Below are positions 53,077-61,598 of a DNA stretch of 64,000 bases, piece by piece. Origin of the DNA: Algoriphagus pacificus (GTDB lineage: Bacteria > Bacteroidota > Bacteroidia > Cytophagales > Cyclobacteriaceae); the NCBI RefSeq assembly GCF_017254845.1, contig NZ_JAFKCU010000006.1, positions 62,001-126,000 of the forward strand. The letters are read 5' to 3'. The stretch's first letter is position 1, and each line of letters opens with the position of its first letter. The notes beneath the pieces were generated by a model, which worked only from the letters and a program-made list of their open reading frames with translations, made no database searches and was not told where the DNA came from. The translations under genes and the position numbers were made by a program.

Positions 53077-54396
53077 TTAATTAGATCCGATATTATAAAC
53101 CTCAAAATCCAAGGTTTTTAAATACTTCTTATCATAGATATTTCGGCCATCAAAAATCAATTTGTTTTTCAACAGCTTCCCAACTACTTCCCAACTAGGA
53201 ATTCTGAATTCAGACCATTCAGTCACCAAAAGCAGGGCATCTGCATCCACTAATGCATCATAAGCATCTTTGCAATAAGTGACCTTATCAAAGATGTAGT
53301 GCTCTTTGGCTTCTTCCATTGCAACAGGATCATAAGCTCTTACTGTTGCCCCAGCTGCTCTTAATTCATCTATAATTACAGCTGCGGGTGCTTCACGCAT
53401 ATCATCTGTGTTTGGTTTAAAGCTAAGTCCCCACATGGCAAAAGTCTTTCCTGAAAGATCTTCACCAAAATGAGCTTTTACCTTATTAGCCAGAACATGT
53501 TTTTGATCATCGTTTACATCCTCTACAGCTTGAAGAACCCGAAGGTCATAGCCATACTGTTTGGCTGTCTTAATGATGGCTTTTACATCCTTTGGAAAAC
53601 AAGATCCTCCATAGCCTACACCTGGGTAAATAAATTTGTTTCCGATTCTAGGATCTGACCCGATTCCTTTTCTGACCATATTTGCATCAGCACCTACTTT
53701 TTCGCATAGGTTGGCAATATCATTCATAAAAGAAATTTTGGTTGCCAGCATTGCATTTGCAGCATACTTAGTCATCTCAGCTGATGGAATATCCATGTAA
53801 ATGATTCTTTCACCACTCAATTGGAAAGGCTTATACAATCTTTTCATGATTTCTTCTGCACGGGAATCATCAATTCCGATTACAATTCTATCTGGCTTCA
53901 AGAAGTCTTCAACTGCAGCTCCTTCTTTTAAAAATTCAGGGTTTGAAGCTACAGCAAATGGAAGGTCTGAACCTCTTTTTTCCAATGCAGATTTGATGGC
54001 TCCTCTTACTTTCTCACCTGTGGTAACCGGAACAGTACTTTTGGTAGCAACCACGATGTAATCAGTCATTTTCTGACCGATTTCATCTGCCACTGCCAAA
54101 ACATATTTTAAGTCTGCAGAACCATCTTCACCTGGAGGTGTACCTACAGCGATAAAGGCCACAGAAGCTCCCTGAATTGCTTCTCCTAAATCGGTGCTGA
54201 AATGTAGTCTTCCACTTTTGTAATTTCGAACTACGATTTCCTCTAATCCCGGTTCATAAATCGGCATGATGCCGTTTTTTAATTTTTCGATCTTTTTTTG
54301 GTCAATGTCCACACAGGTAACCTCTATACCCACATCTGCAAAACATGCTCCCGATACCAACCCAACGTAGCCGGTACCTACTACTGCGATTTTCAT
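53077..54396 (-). CDS. ugd: UDP-glucose 6-dehydrogenase
   Basis: A 439-residue enzyme. The NAD motif GTGYVG is at 7-12, GTPPGEDGSADL at ~85-96, and the catalytic Cys266 is in GGSCFPKDVKA, the form found in UDP-glucose dehydrogenases (TuaD/Ugd). SFKPNTDDMREAP is the C-terminal sugar-domain block. It oxidises UDP-glucose to UDP-glucuronic acid for the locus B glycan. It lies 19 bp after the SLBB exporter gene and 60 bp before the acetyltransferase gene. Confidence 0.95.
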   Translation of the reverse strand: MKIAVVGTGYVGLVSGACFADVGIEVTCVDIDQKKIEKLKNGIMPIYEPGLEEIVVRNYKSGRLHFSTDLGEAIQGASVAFIAVGTPPGEDGSADLKYVLAVADEIGQKMTDYIVVATKSTVPVTTGEKVRGAIKSALEKRGSDLPFAVASNPEFLKEGAAVEDFLKPDRIVIGIDDSRAEEIMKRLYKPFQLSGERIIYMDIPSAEMTKYAANAMLATKISFMNDIANLCEKVGADANMVRKGIGSDPRIGNKFIYPGVGYGGSCFPKDVKAIIKTAKQYGYDLRVLQAVEDVNDDQKHVLANKVKAHFGEDLSGKTFAMWGLSFKPNTDDMREAPAAVIIDELRAAGATVRAYDPVAMEEAKEHYIFDKVTYCKDAYDALVDADALLLVTEWSEFRIPSWEVVGKLLKNKLIFDGRNIYDKKYLKTLDFEVYNIGSN

Positions 54397-54415
54397 AAAA
54401 TAATGGTATTAAATA

Positions 54416-57073
54416 TTATTGTAATAAACGATCAACTAGGATCCCTAGAGTTGCTAAACTAGAAGCTAGGCCTATCCAACCAGCTGCTGAGAGCCTATTT
54501 CTCTGAGGTTTTTTGGGCACTACAATTTCTGCTCCGGGTTCCAATTCAGGGTAAAAATTCAAACCTAAAATACTGTGTGTACGTTTGGCATCACCATTTG
54601 CATAAACCACATAAGTCTTGGATTTTCTTGCCTCTTCAGTGAATCCCCCGGCTTTTGAAATATAATTTTTAAGACTGTTTTTTCGATTGAACCTCGTCGT
54701 TGTTGGAAGTAAAACCTCTCCCACCATTCGAACGGTTTGTAATTCCTTTGGAATTTGAATAATGTCCCCCTCTAGAAGAAATAAATCATCATCTGAACCA
54801 GGATTTGCCATGATTTTTTCTAAATCTATACCAACCAAATCCTGCTCCGAAATTCTAATTTTATTTAAGGTAGAATCCTGAAACAAAGTATCTTTCATCC
54901 CTGTGGACTCAAAAATTCTGATTCTTTCTTGCTCCTGCTCTTTAATTAATCGCTCCTGCTCTTTTTGAGCTAGTTTTGTGTCAATTCGCTCGTATAATAG
55001 CTCTTCAGCCTCGTTGATATTTCGATTCTTTTCAGGGTCCAGATTTTTTCTTACATCCCTGAGTGTTGCCTCTTTCAGCTCTTCCTCTGTAGGACCTTTG
55101 AAATAAACAGTTCGTCTTATCAAGCTGGCACCTTTTGGATAAGCATACTGAGTTAATCCTCCAGCTCTTTTGATTACATCAGATATTCTTTCATTCGCCC
55201 CTGCTATTGCAAATTCACCTGGATAGACTACCTCTCCTTGTATAGTAATCAATTGTTCCCGCTCAAAACCAGGACTTCTTCTAATAAAAACATGATCAAA
55301 TGGCTGAAGGGGAAGGTTCCTTTCTTCTTCACTCAATTGTAAATTTGGATTGATAGAAAGCGTTTTGATTTCAGCAATTTTTCCAGAATTGGCATCTCTT
55401 ACTCTTCTGGCAATTTCAATTGATGAATTACTAGCTGACTCTAACAATCCTCCTGACCTTAGAATCAAATCCCCAACAGTCATGGAAGCAGCAAATGGGT
55501 ATGAACCAGGGAAATTTATTTCGCCTGATATTTTTACATAATATTCCTCCTGAATATCATATCGGCTAGGGATAAATAATAAGTCCTCATTCTCCAGGGT
55601 CACATCTTCTTTGGTCCCATCCAAAATCCCTTTGAGATCTAAAGTTTCAGAAGCTAAGGTTAAATTTGAACTTGTTCTATACAAAGTTGCCCTATTTGTA
55701 AATGCTTCAGGCTTTAATCCTTGAGCTTTTTCGATAAGGCCTTTTACCGTGAGTTGCCCCTCGTCAAATGAATATTCACCTGGACGATTAACCGAACCCG
55801 AAACCTGAACTCTATTCACAAATCTGTCTAAGGCTTCCCCAATCAAAATCTCGTCTCCATCTTCCAAAGAAAACTCATCAAATTGATCAGAAGGTACATC
55901 GATTACTTTCCTCTGATTGTTTTCAATTCTTCTAACTGTAACTCTGTCTCTATAAGCTAAACTCGAAAACCCTCCAGTATAGATGTAAATATCATCCAAA
56001 TGCTCTGAAGGTTTCACTTCAAAAAATCCCTCTCTTCTCACTGGACCAATTACTTCCACTCTGGCCTGAACAGGTGGCACAATGATGACATCATTGTCTT
56101 GTAATGTAATATTTGAACCTTGCTCTCCTTTGGATAGGAATTCATAGATATCCACAGTGGCTACCAATCGATTATCACGGTACACTTGAACATTTCTAAA
56201 AGCTCCATTTTCATTTGGCCCACCTGCAGCATAAAGTCCATTAAATACCGTGGCAAATGAAGGAAGCGTATAAGTTCCTGGTTTGGTCAATTCGCCCACC
56301 ATAGAAACTTTGATTGAACGGATATTACCCAGCCTTAGCTGAATAAAGGTATTTGGATTTAATCCATTCAGCCCTGAATAAATTCTCCCCAAAGCTGATT
56401 TAATTCTTACCGTCGCTGCCTCAATTGTGGATCCACCCACCTGAATTGGCCCAATATTGGGCAAATATATTCTTCCTTCAGGACTGACTTCTAAATCGAG
56501 AGACTGCTGTGAAGCTCCATAGACATCTACTAAAAGCTGATCTCCTGATCCGATTACGTAGGATTGTGGGGTAGGAAGATTCAGGCTTGGACTGAAATCC
56601 AATTCTCTGTTATGGAACAATTTGTACCCAAATATTTTTTTCTGAAATGGTGTCAAATCGTAGTATGGATCCGATTTTCGAAGGGAATCAAAAAGGTCTG
56701 GACCTTGCATTCCGTTTACAGATCTGCCTGATAAATTTGGCATTGCTCCATTTTCAGGAGATACAGCCATTTGAAGTTCATTTATTCTTTGTCGAAGTTT
56801 TGATGCTTCAAGAGCAGGCATGCCTCTTTCCCGAGCCAAGGCTTCCAATTGATTGACTGTTAAGCCACTAGCCTCGGCCCTTTTCAGCAATTGCTCAAGC
56901 TGGGCATTAGATAAATCATCTACCTTTAGGTTTTGAATATCAGATAAGCTTTGAGCTTGAGCCAGGATAGCTAAGAGAAAAAACAGGCAGGTAAAAAATA
57001 CCGATCTCAGGTGATTCAATCGCAATATAGTTTTCAATGGATGGGTTATGATTTGATCTTTGGTAGAAATCAT
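54416..57073 (-). CDS. Large SLBB-domain polysaccharide export protein
   Basis: An 885-residue protein. After an N-terminal signal/anchor (~24-41, FFTCLFFLLAILAQAQ) comes a helical region (~45-100), then the polysaccharide-export domain SYVIGSGDQLLVDVYG (~167-182), and at least five SLBB repeats with the pattern V-x-GEV-x-PG-Y, such as SGSVNRPGEYSF, SGEINFPGSYPF, QGEVVYPGEFAI and VGEVLLPTTTRF. A charged coiled coil (~700-740) precedes the last repeat, and the C-terminus has one membrane helix. It should form the outer-membrane export portal of locus B. A GTG at 57139 is rejected as start because its codons overlap the conserved leader element. Confidence 0.88.
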   Translation of the reverse strand: MISTKDQIITHPLKTILRLNHLRSVFFTCLFFLLAILAQAQSLSDIQNLKVDDLSNAQLEQLLKRAEASGLTVNQLEALARERGMPALEASKLRQRINELQMAVSPENGAMPNLSGRSVNGMQGPDLFDSLRKSDPYYDLTPFQKKIFGYKLFHNRELDFSPSLNLPTPQSYVIGSGDQLLVDVYGASQQSLDLEVSPEGRIYLPNIGPIQVGGSTIEAATVRIKSALGRIYSGLNGLNPNTFIQLRLGNIRSIKVSMVGELTKPGTYTLPSFATVFNGLYAAGGPNENGAFRNVQVYRDNRLVATVDIYEFLSKGEQGSNITLQDNDVIIVPPVQARVEVIGPVRREGFFEVKPSEHLDDIYIYTGGFSSLAYRDRVTVRRIENNQRKVIDVPSDQFDEFSLEDGDEILIGEALDRFVNRVQVSGSVNRPGEYSFDEGQLTVKGLIEKAQGLKPEAFTNRATLYRTSSNLTLASETLDLKGILDGTKEDVTLENEDLLFIPSRYDIQEEYYVKISGEINFPGSYPFAASMTVGDLILRSGGLLESASNSSIEIARRVRDANSGKIAEIKTLSINPNLQLSEEERNLPLQPFDHVFIRRSPGFEREQLITIQGEVVYPGEFAIAGANERISDVIKRAGGLTQYAYPKGASLIRRTVYFKGPTEEELKEATLRDVRKNLDPEKNRNINEAEELLYERIDTKLAQKEQERLIKEQEQERIRIFESTGMKDTLFQDSTLNKIRISEQDLVGIDLEKIMANPGSDDDLFLLEGDIIQIPKELQTVRMVGEVLLPTTTRFNRKNSLKNYISKAGGFTEEARKSKTYVVYANGDAKRTHSILGLNFYPELEPGAEIVVPKKPQRNRLSAAGWIGLASSLATLGILVDRLLQ

Positions 57074-57117
57074 AAAGTAATTTGCAATAAAATTTTCAAT
57101 TTCAATGGAATCCGGGC

Positions 57118-57140
57118 ACAGCTTCGCCCTTTCAGTCACA
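57118..57140 (-). promoter_or_regulatory. Leader element copy 2 (shared by both polysaccharide loci)
   Basis: On the minus strand the core is TGTGACTGAAAGGGCGAAGC followed by TGT, 44 nt before the SLBB gene start and just after the regulator gene. It matches 22 of 23 bases of the copy at 36857-36879. GCTTCGC (57152-57158 on the minus strand) can pair with the GCGAAGC inside the element to form a 7-bp stem here; copy 1 lacks this partner. Confidence 0.6.
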
Positions 57141-57175
57141 TCTTGTGCCTAGCGAAGCAGTAATTTTCGATTAAA

Positions 57176-57694
57176 TTATACTCCCGCTTCCTTATCAAAT
57201 AGAACCAGCCCAGGAGAAGTAATCCTCTCTCCAAGCAAGGTAAATACCACTTTTCTATCAATCAGATCCTCCACTCTTGTGGTCAGGTGATTGATGTAAT
57301 CACTATTTAAGCTTTCGCCAGAAACCAAAACATCTATTTTACCTGAATCGATTCCTTTGGCAATATCTCCTACTAAAACAACCTGATGCACCTCACCCAT
57401 ACGCTCTAAAATCTGTTCTAGCAACTTGTCCAGTCCCAAATACTTTCGAATAATGTCTTGGATGTTTTTAAAGAAGGGATGCTGAACATTCGCTTGATAC
57501 TCTATTTTATTCTTATCTGTGTGGCGCTCAAGGATTCCTGCCTGAGTCAGGTTATTTAATTCTTTCCGGATGGCATTAGTAGATTCACCAAATTCATCTG
57601 CCAATCCTCTCAAATGGCTATGCGTTTTTGAATTGACAAAAAACTTGACCAACAGTCTTAATCTGGTCTTCGATGTAATTAATGATTCAAGCAT
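57176..57694 (-). CDS. wHTH regulator with nucleotidyltransferase-like C-terminal domain
   Basis: A 172-residue protein starting MLESLITSKTRLRLLVKFFV. Residues ~8-70 are an ArsR-like winged helix (HLRGLADEFGESTNAIRKEL is the recognition region). Residues ~95-150 resemble a minimal nucleotidyltransferase domain (VVLVGDIAKGIDSGKIDVLV, 105-124), but the usual GS is GD and only one of the two catalytic Asp residues is obvious, so it probably senses rather than transfers. Related proteins occur beside capsule genes in many Bacteroidota. Start ATG 57694 is chosen because the ATG at 57733 lies inside the palindromic operator. It heads locus B and probably represses its own promoter. Confidence 0.82.
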   Translation of the reverse strand: MLESLITSKTRLRLLVKFFVNSKTHSHLRGLADEFGESTNAIRKELNNLTQAGILERHTDKNKIEYQANVQHPFFKNIQDIIRKYLGLDKLLEQILERMGEVHQVVLVGDIAKGIDSGKIDVLVSGESLNSDYINHLTTRVEDLIDRKVVFTLLGERITSPGLVLFDKEAGV

Positions 57695-57712
57695 AAAAAA
57701 TCCACTTTTATA

Positions 57713-57733
57713 GTGAGTAACAAAGGTACTCAT
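57713..57733 (-). promoter_or_regulatory. Locus B promoter element within a 21-bp palindromic operator
   Basis: The minus strand reads ATGAGTA-N7-TACTCAC, a palindrome with one outer mismatch, almost the same as the one at 36969-36989. It contains TACCTTTG, an exact TANNTTTG -7 box, 18 nt upstream of the regulator start codon. A T-rich stretch lies at the -33 distance but lacks a clear TTTG. This is the likely autoregulatory site for the wHTH protein. Confidence 0.72.
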
Positions 57734-57807
57734 TCGTCTGAACTGAAAAAATAAACTGTAATTTTTAAAGGATAATTTAGACCTAAATTAAGAGTTTTTT
57801 AGTTTGT

Positions 57808-58179
57808 TTAGCCTCGGTAGATATTTTCTGGTTTCTTTTTGAATAATCTTCGGAAGTAGCTCCCGGTCATTCCGCTAAATCCTCCCAACAAAAAACCAAG
57901 AACTCCTGTAATGGCTATTAAAACCATTCCTGAACCCAAGCCCATGATTTCTCCCATTTGATATGGAAGTTGGGAACCTGTTGAAAAATCCAGAAAAATA
58001 GTTTGTCCAAGCCATGCCAAGCCCATTCCAAGTCCAGTCGCAAGAAATGAAGAAGCGCCTTTTGCGCCAACTAAAGCTGAGGAGATCCCAAGAAGTATCA
58101 TTATGATCCAAAAGGGAGCTATTGGGTTGATAAAAACCACGATTAAAACTGACAAAATCAGTAGTGAAATGAATTTCAT
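57808..58179 (-). CDS. Small membrane protein of unknown function
   Basis: A 123-residue hydrophobic protein with four membrane-spanning stretches (~2-18, 20-45 in two parts, 48-65 and 75-105) and Gly-rich loops (GVLGFLLGGFSGMTGSYF). The C-terminus is short and basic (RRLFKKKPENIYRG). I do not recognise the family. It starts 5 bp after the penicillin acylase stop, so the two are probably co-transcribed. It is not obviously linked to the polysaccharide loci that follow downstream. Confidence 0.6.
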   Translation of the reverse strand: MKFISLLILSVLIVVFINPIAPFWIIMILLGISSALVGAKGASSFLATGLGMGLAWLGQTIFLDFSTGSQLPYQMGEIMGLGSGMVLIAITGVLGFLLGGFSGMTGSYFRRLFKKKPENIYRG

Positions 58180-58184
58180 ATCGA

Positions 58185-60599
58185 TTATTTTAAAGTGGTT
58201 TGGAATAGAATACCTTCGGAGTCATCGACATTTCTCAGGTTAAAATTTAGATACTTTCCTTCTGCCCAAATAGGGATGAAGTTTCCATAATATTTACTAC
58301 CTGGATTACCAGATTGTCCCCCTGGATAAACCCCAAAAGCAATTGGTTGATCTGCCAATTCCACGACCATTCTCCAGCTAGCACCATGTCTTCCGCTAGT
58401 TGCGTTGACGATACCGCCTCCACCACCCGTGTAGACATTGGCAACCGAAAATGCTTTGAATTGTGGAACTAGGTGTTGGATTGTAGTCCTTTTATAATTT
58501 GCCCATGTAAAATCTCCTTCTTTTTCCTCCCATTCTTTCATTTCCTCAAGCATCATTTCAAAAGCTTTTCTGACATGAGTGGAAGCTGTTTCAGATGATG
58601 GAGTTTTCCCAAGGTCAAAGACTGATCCTTCCGGCTCATTTTTAAGGAATTGGATTGTCTGGAAACTATTTGGCTTGACCACAGGAACTCCAAAATCTTC
58701 CCATTCTTGCCAGATTTGATCATATAATTTTCCCCACCAGATATAATATAAGGTTGGAGCCTTTTGATTTGGATCTGCATAGAAATCCCAATCGGAAAGC
58801 AGTTTTAAATAGACTTGCGCTTTTTCATCAGAAGAATCAACAGTTCCCAAAAGATTTATCATGAGTGGTAAAGCTTCAGAGGCCTGCGTATAATAATCGT
58901 CAAACTGCAAGGTTTTCATATCCTCCACAGTTATCTGATCCATTTGTCTAAGCTTGCCATTAATCCTTCTATTTCGGTAGTGTTCATAACTATTATCGAA
59001 AACATAATAAGGATAAGAAGGGTCTACTGGATGCTGGTTTGCAGAAGCCACAAATCCTCTCTCTGGATTCAGAGTACTAGGATTTTGATCATTTGGAATG
59101 AAACCTTGCCATTCCATTTTTGGATCGGCTCCGTCCATGAAAAACTTTCCTTGTTCAGGCCATTTCAAGGCAAATTTCCCTTGAATCCGCATCGCTATAT
59201 CCCCTGACTTAGAGGCAAAAACAAAGTTTTGAGCTGGAGCTGTGAAGTTATCTAGAGCCTCATTATAATCAGCATGGTTCTTTGCCTTATTTAGCTTAAG
59301 GAAAGTTTTCTGTTCATTGGAGCCCATATGAACTGTCCATTTCAAAGCAAAATTCACATCCTGTCTTTCTGCTCTGAAACTTTTATCATACACTACAGGC
59401 CCATAATGAGTATAAACCACAGTATCTAAATAAGCTTCTTTGCCTTTGATTTTGATTTCTTCTATTCTAAAAGTGGTTTCCCTCCAAGCTTCTCCGTATT
59501 TGTATGCTTTTCTGCTATCATCTTGAAAAGTGATTTTATACCAGTCTCTTGCATCTTTGGTGGCATTTGTCACACCCCAGGCGATATTTTGGTTAAATCC
59601 AGAAATCACACCCAAAGCACCGGGAAGAGAGGCTCCTTTAACAGAATAAGCGGGAGTAGTCAATTGAATAGCGTACCACAAAGAAGGCAGGTTTAAACTG
59701 AGGTGAGGATCATTTGCCAAAATCGGATTCCCATTTTTGGTTTTTGAGCCCGATACTGCCCAGTTATTTGAGCCAGTTCCTTTCTCTGGTTGAGGCAGTG
59801 GTTCGATTACCAAATCATCATTTGGAAAATTAGTACTATCAGGTTTTTGCACTTCTATTGGAGTAAAGTCCCAAACTTTTTCAGCTTCAATTACAGGATC
59901 ATTTTCAACTGGAAAATCTGGATAAAGCTTATTCAAAAGCTCCTCACCGAGGACTTTCCTAAGATTAGAATATTCCAAATCCCTGTCTCCTACAAGCATA
60001 TCAGACATGTATTTCAGTAAAAGGAGAGATTTGTAAGCCGTCCAGGTTTCAGGCTTATAATTTAAAATCTTGTATTCAACTGGGGTCTGGGCTGGAGTTA
60101 ATGTATTGATATACTGATTCACTCCATTGGCATAGGCCTCTAAAAATGAAAGGGTTTCTGGATCATTCTTTTGTAAAAACTCCAATCCAAGTTCGGCACC
60201 ATAACCTAGGCCCTTGCGACGGGTCATTCTATCTAACTCAAGAGCTACATCCCCAACTATTTCTGAAATCCTTCCTGCGGCGGCACGGGTTTGAAATTCC
60301 ATTTGCCAAAGTCTATGTTTAGCAGTGATGTATCCCTGAGCTGTATATAAATCCAAGTCATTTTCAGCAAAAATATGAGGAATCAAATTTTCATCATAAA
60401 CGACCTGAACAGGAGCAGTCAGTCCCTCTAGAATCAATTCAGATTCAGCTAGTTCGTCTTCGCTATACATGTTTTGCCAAAACCCATGGTATGGATCTAT
60501 CAATGGAGCGATAGGTGGAACCGGACCAATTGGATTGGAAATCACCCAAGCCAGAGCTACGGTAAGGATTAAAACAAAAATAAAGGAGAAGTATTTCAT
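58185..60599 (-). CDS. Penicillin acylase family (Ntn hydrolase)
   Basis: An 804-residue protein with an N-terminal signal/anchor (~3-20). The alpha-chain region has HRLWQMEFQTRAAAGRISEI (~95-114). The self-processing junction is at GTGSNNWAV, where Ser277 becomes the N-terminal nucleophile of the beta chain. NDPHLSLNLPSLWY and GASLPGALGVISGFNQNIAW follow, and RHGASWRMVVEL lies near the C-terminus. Family members hydrolyse amide bonds of acylated small molecules such as penicillins or acyl-homoserine lactones; the natural substrate here is unknown. Length and order are normal. Confidence 0.92.
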   Translation of the reverse strand: MKYFSFIFVLILTVALAWVISNPIGPVPPIAPLIDPYHGFWQNMYSEDELAESELILEGLTAPVQVVYDENLIPHIFAENDLDLYTAQGYITAKHRLWQMEFQTRAAAGRISEIVGDVALELDRMTRRKGLGYGAELGLEFLQKNDPETLSFLEAYANGVNQYINTLTPAQTPVEYKILNYKPETWTAYKSLLLLKYMSDMLVGDRDLEYSNLRKVLGEELLNKLYPDFPVENDPVIEAEKVWDFTPIEVQKPDSTNFPNDDLVIEPLPQPEKGTGSNNWAVSGSKTKNGNPILANDPHLSLNLPSLWYAIQLTTPAYSVKGASLPGALGVISGFNQNIAWGVTNATKDARDWYKITFQDDSRKAYKYGEAWRETTFRIEEIKIKGKEAYLDTVVYTHYGPVVYDKSFRAERQDVNFALKWTVHMGSNEQKTFLKLNKAKNHADYNEALDNFTAPAQNFVFASKSGDIAMRIQGKFALKWPEQGKFFMDGADPKMEWQGFIPNDQNPSTLNPERGFVASANQHPVDPSYPYYVFDNSYEHYRNRRINGKLRQMDQITVEDMKTLQFDDYYTQASEALPLMINLLGTVDSSDEKAQVYLKLLSDWDFYADPNQKAPTLYYIWWGKLYDQIWQEWEDFGVPVVKPNSFQTIQFLKNEPEGSVFDLGKTPSSETASTHVRKAFEMMLEEMKEWEEKEGDFTWANYKRTTIQHLVPQFKAFSVANVYTGGGGGIVNATSGRHGASWRMVVELADQPIAFGVYPGGQSGNPGSKYYGNFIPIWAEGKYLNFNLRNVDDSEGILFQTTLK

Positions 60600-60732
60600 A
60601 GTCTCAGCAGAGAAAATAGAATTTTAAAGTCTATTCAAGGATTGATTCAGTAGTTTGTTTCCTAGACAATCCAGCGAATTTAACGCTTTCTACAAGAAAA
60701 ATACTGCAGCTAAAAAGGAATTGACAAGAATC

Positions 60733-60766
60733 AAAAAAGCCTTCAGTTCTAGAAACTGAAGGCTTT
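60733..60766 (-). terminator. Intrinsic terminator of the DUF2911 gene
   Basis: On the minus strand a perfect 13-bp stem (AAAGCCTTCAGTT / AACTGAAGGCTTT) with loop TCTAG ends in a run of six T. It lies 18 bp after the stop codon at 60785 and separates that gene from the penicillin acylase transcript. Confidence 0.9.
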
Positions 60767-60784
60767 CTTTAAGGTCTTTTAAAA

Positions 60785-61354
60785 CTATTGAATTGTAATA
60801 GGAAGTTTCAATTTCTCCCATCTGATTACCAAACCAGGATTTTCCAAATCAATGGCTAATCTTTCTTGAGACGATTCTTCCCAAACTGGGGTCACTTCTA
60901 CTCTCAGTACATCATTTTTATCATCGTATTGAAAGTGTCCATGCTCTAAATCCCACTCTGAATTAAAGATAACCGTCCAAGTTCCAGTTTCTTTAGGAAT
61001 GGTGAAAAGCGAATATTTACCGGCTGGAAGATTTTGTCCTTCTACAGTCATATCGGATGCTAATTCCACGTAAGTAGCCTCATTGGCACCGGTTCTCCAG
61101 ACTACGTTATAAGGAACCAAATCTCCCCATAAGGTTCTTCCTTTCACCGCAGGTGAGCCATAATGCACTTTAAATGCCTTTCCAGATATTTGTCCATCTT
61201 TTACTTCCAAAGGACTAGGTCTGCTTTCGGCTTCATCAGCCACTTCTGTAGTATCCTCATTCATTGAGCTCTCTATGGACTCTGATGATTTCGGGTCACA
61301 GGCATAAAAAGTGGCAGCAACTAGAGACCCCCAGATTAAGTAATGTGTTTTCAT
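60785..61354 (-). CDS. DUF2911 lipoprotein
   Basis: A 189-residue secreted protein. The signal peptide ends with lipobox TFYAC (Cys19), followed by an acidic, Ser-rich linker (~20-45). The DUF2911 domain has VHYGSPAVKGRTLWGDLVPY (~68-87), WRTGANEATYVEL, LPAGKYSLFTIPKE and WTVIFNSEWD. This family is common in Bacteroidota and has no established function. ATG start at 61354. The gene has its own terminator. Confidence 0.88.
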   Translation of the reverse strand: MKTHYLIWGSLVAATFYACDPKSSESIESSMNEDTTEVADEAESRPSPLEVKDGQISGKAFKVHYGSPAVKGRTLWGDLVPYNVVWRTGANEATYVELASDMTVEGQNLPAGKYSLFTIPKETGTWTVIFNSEWDLEHGHFQYDDKNDVLRVEVTPVWEESSQERLAIDLENPGLVIRWEKLKLPITIQ

Positions 61355-61398
61355 TGTGTTGAGATTTCCCTTTCAAATATCTAATTAACAGCTTTTAT

Positions 61399-61519
61399 AC
61401 AAAATTCCGGCCTATATTGATTTAAAGGATGATATTTAATGCAAAAAGGCAGATTTGTTAAATATTCTAACTCATTCTATTGATTCTCGTAATAGAGACG
61501 AAATAGGCCGGAATTTTGT
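61399..61519. repeat. 17-bp perfect inverted repeat flanking 87 bp
   Basis: ACAAAATTCCGGCCTAT (61399-61415) and its exact complement (61503-61519) bracket an AT-rich 87-bp spacer in the 244-bp gap between two divergent genes. No gene, target-site duplication or T-run terminator is visible. It could be a small non-autonomous element or a long-range RNA stem. Confidence 0.6.
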
Positions 61520-61598
61520 TGAATCTGCTCAAAAATTATTCAAGGGGTACAAGAAAACGAAATGGACCAGTTTACTTTGGGACAACTAATCTTATCAC

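Noticed and set aside
57073-57139. GTG start at 57139 adding 22 residues to the SLBB exporter
   Set aside because: These codons overlap the conserved leader element, and the ATG at 57073 gives a normal N-terminus ahead of the signal segment.
57694-57733. ATG at 57733 as start of the wHTH regulator
   Set aside because: This ATG is part of the palindromic operator and -7 box; family-like sequence begins at MLESLITSKTR (57694).
61399-61519. Inverted repeat as ends of an insertion sequence
   Set aside because: The 87-bp interior has no coding capacity and no flanking target duplication is visible.
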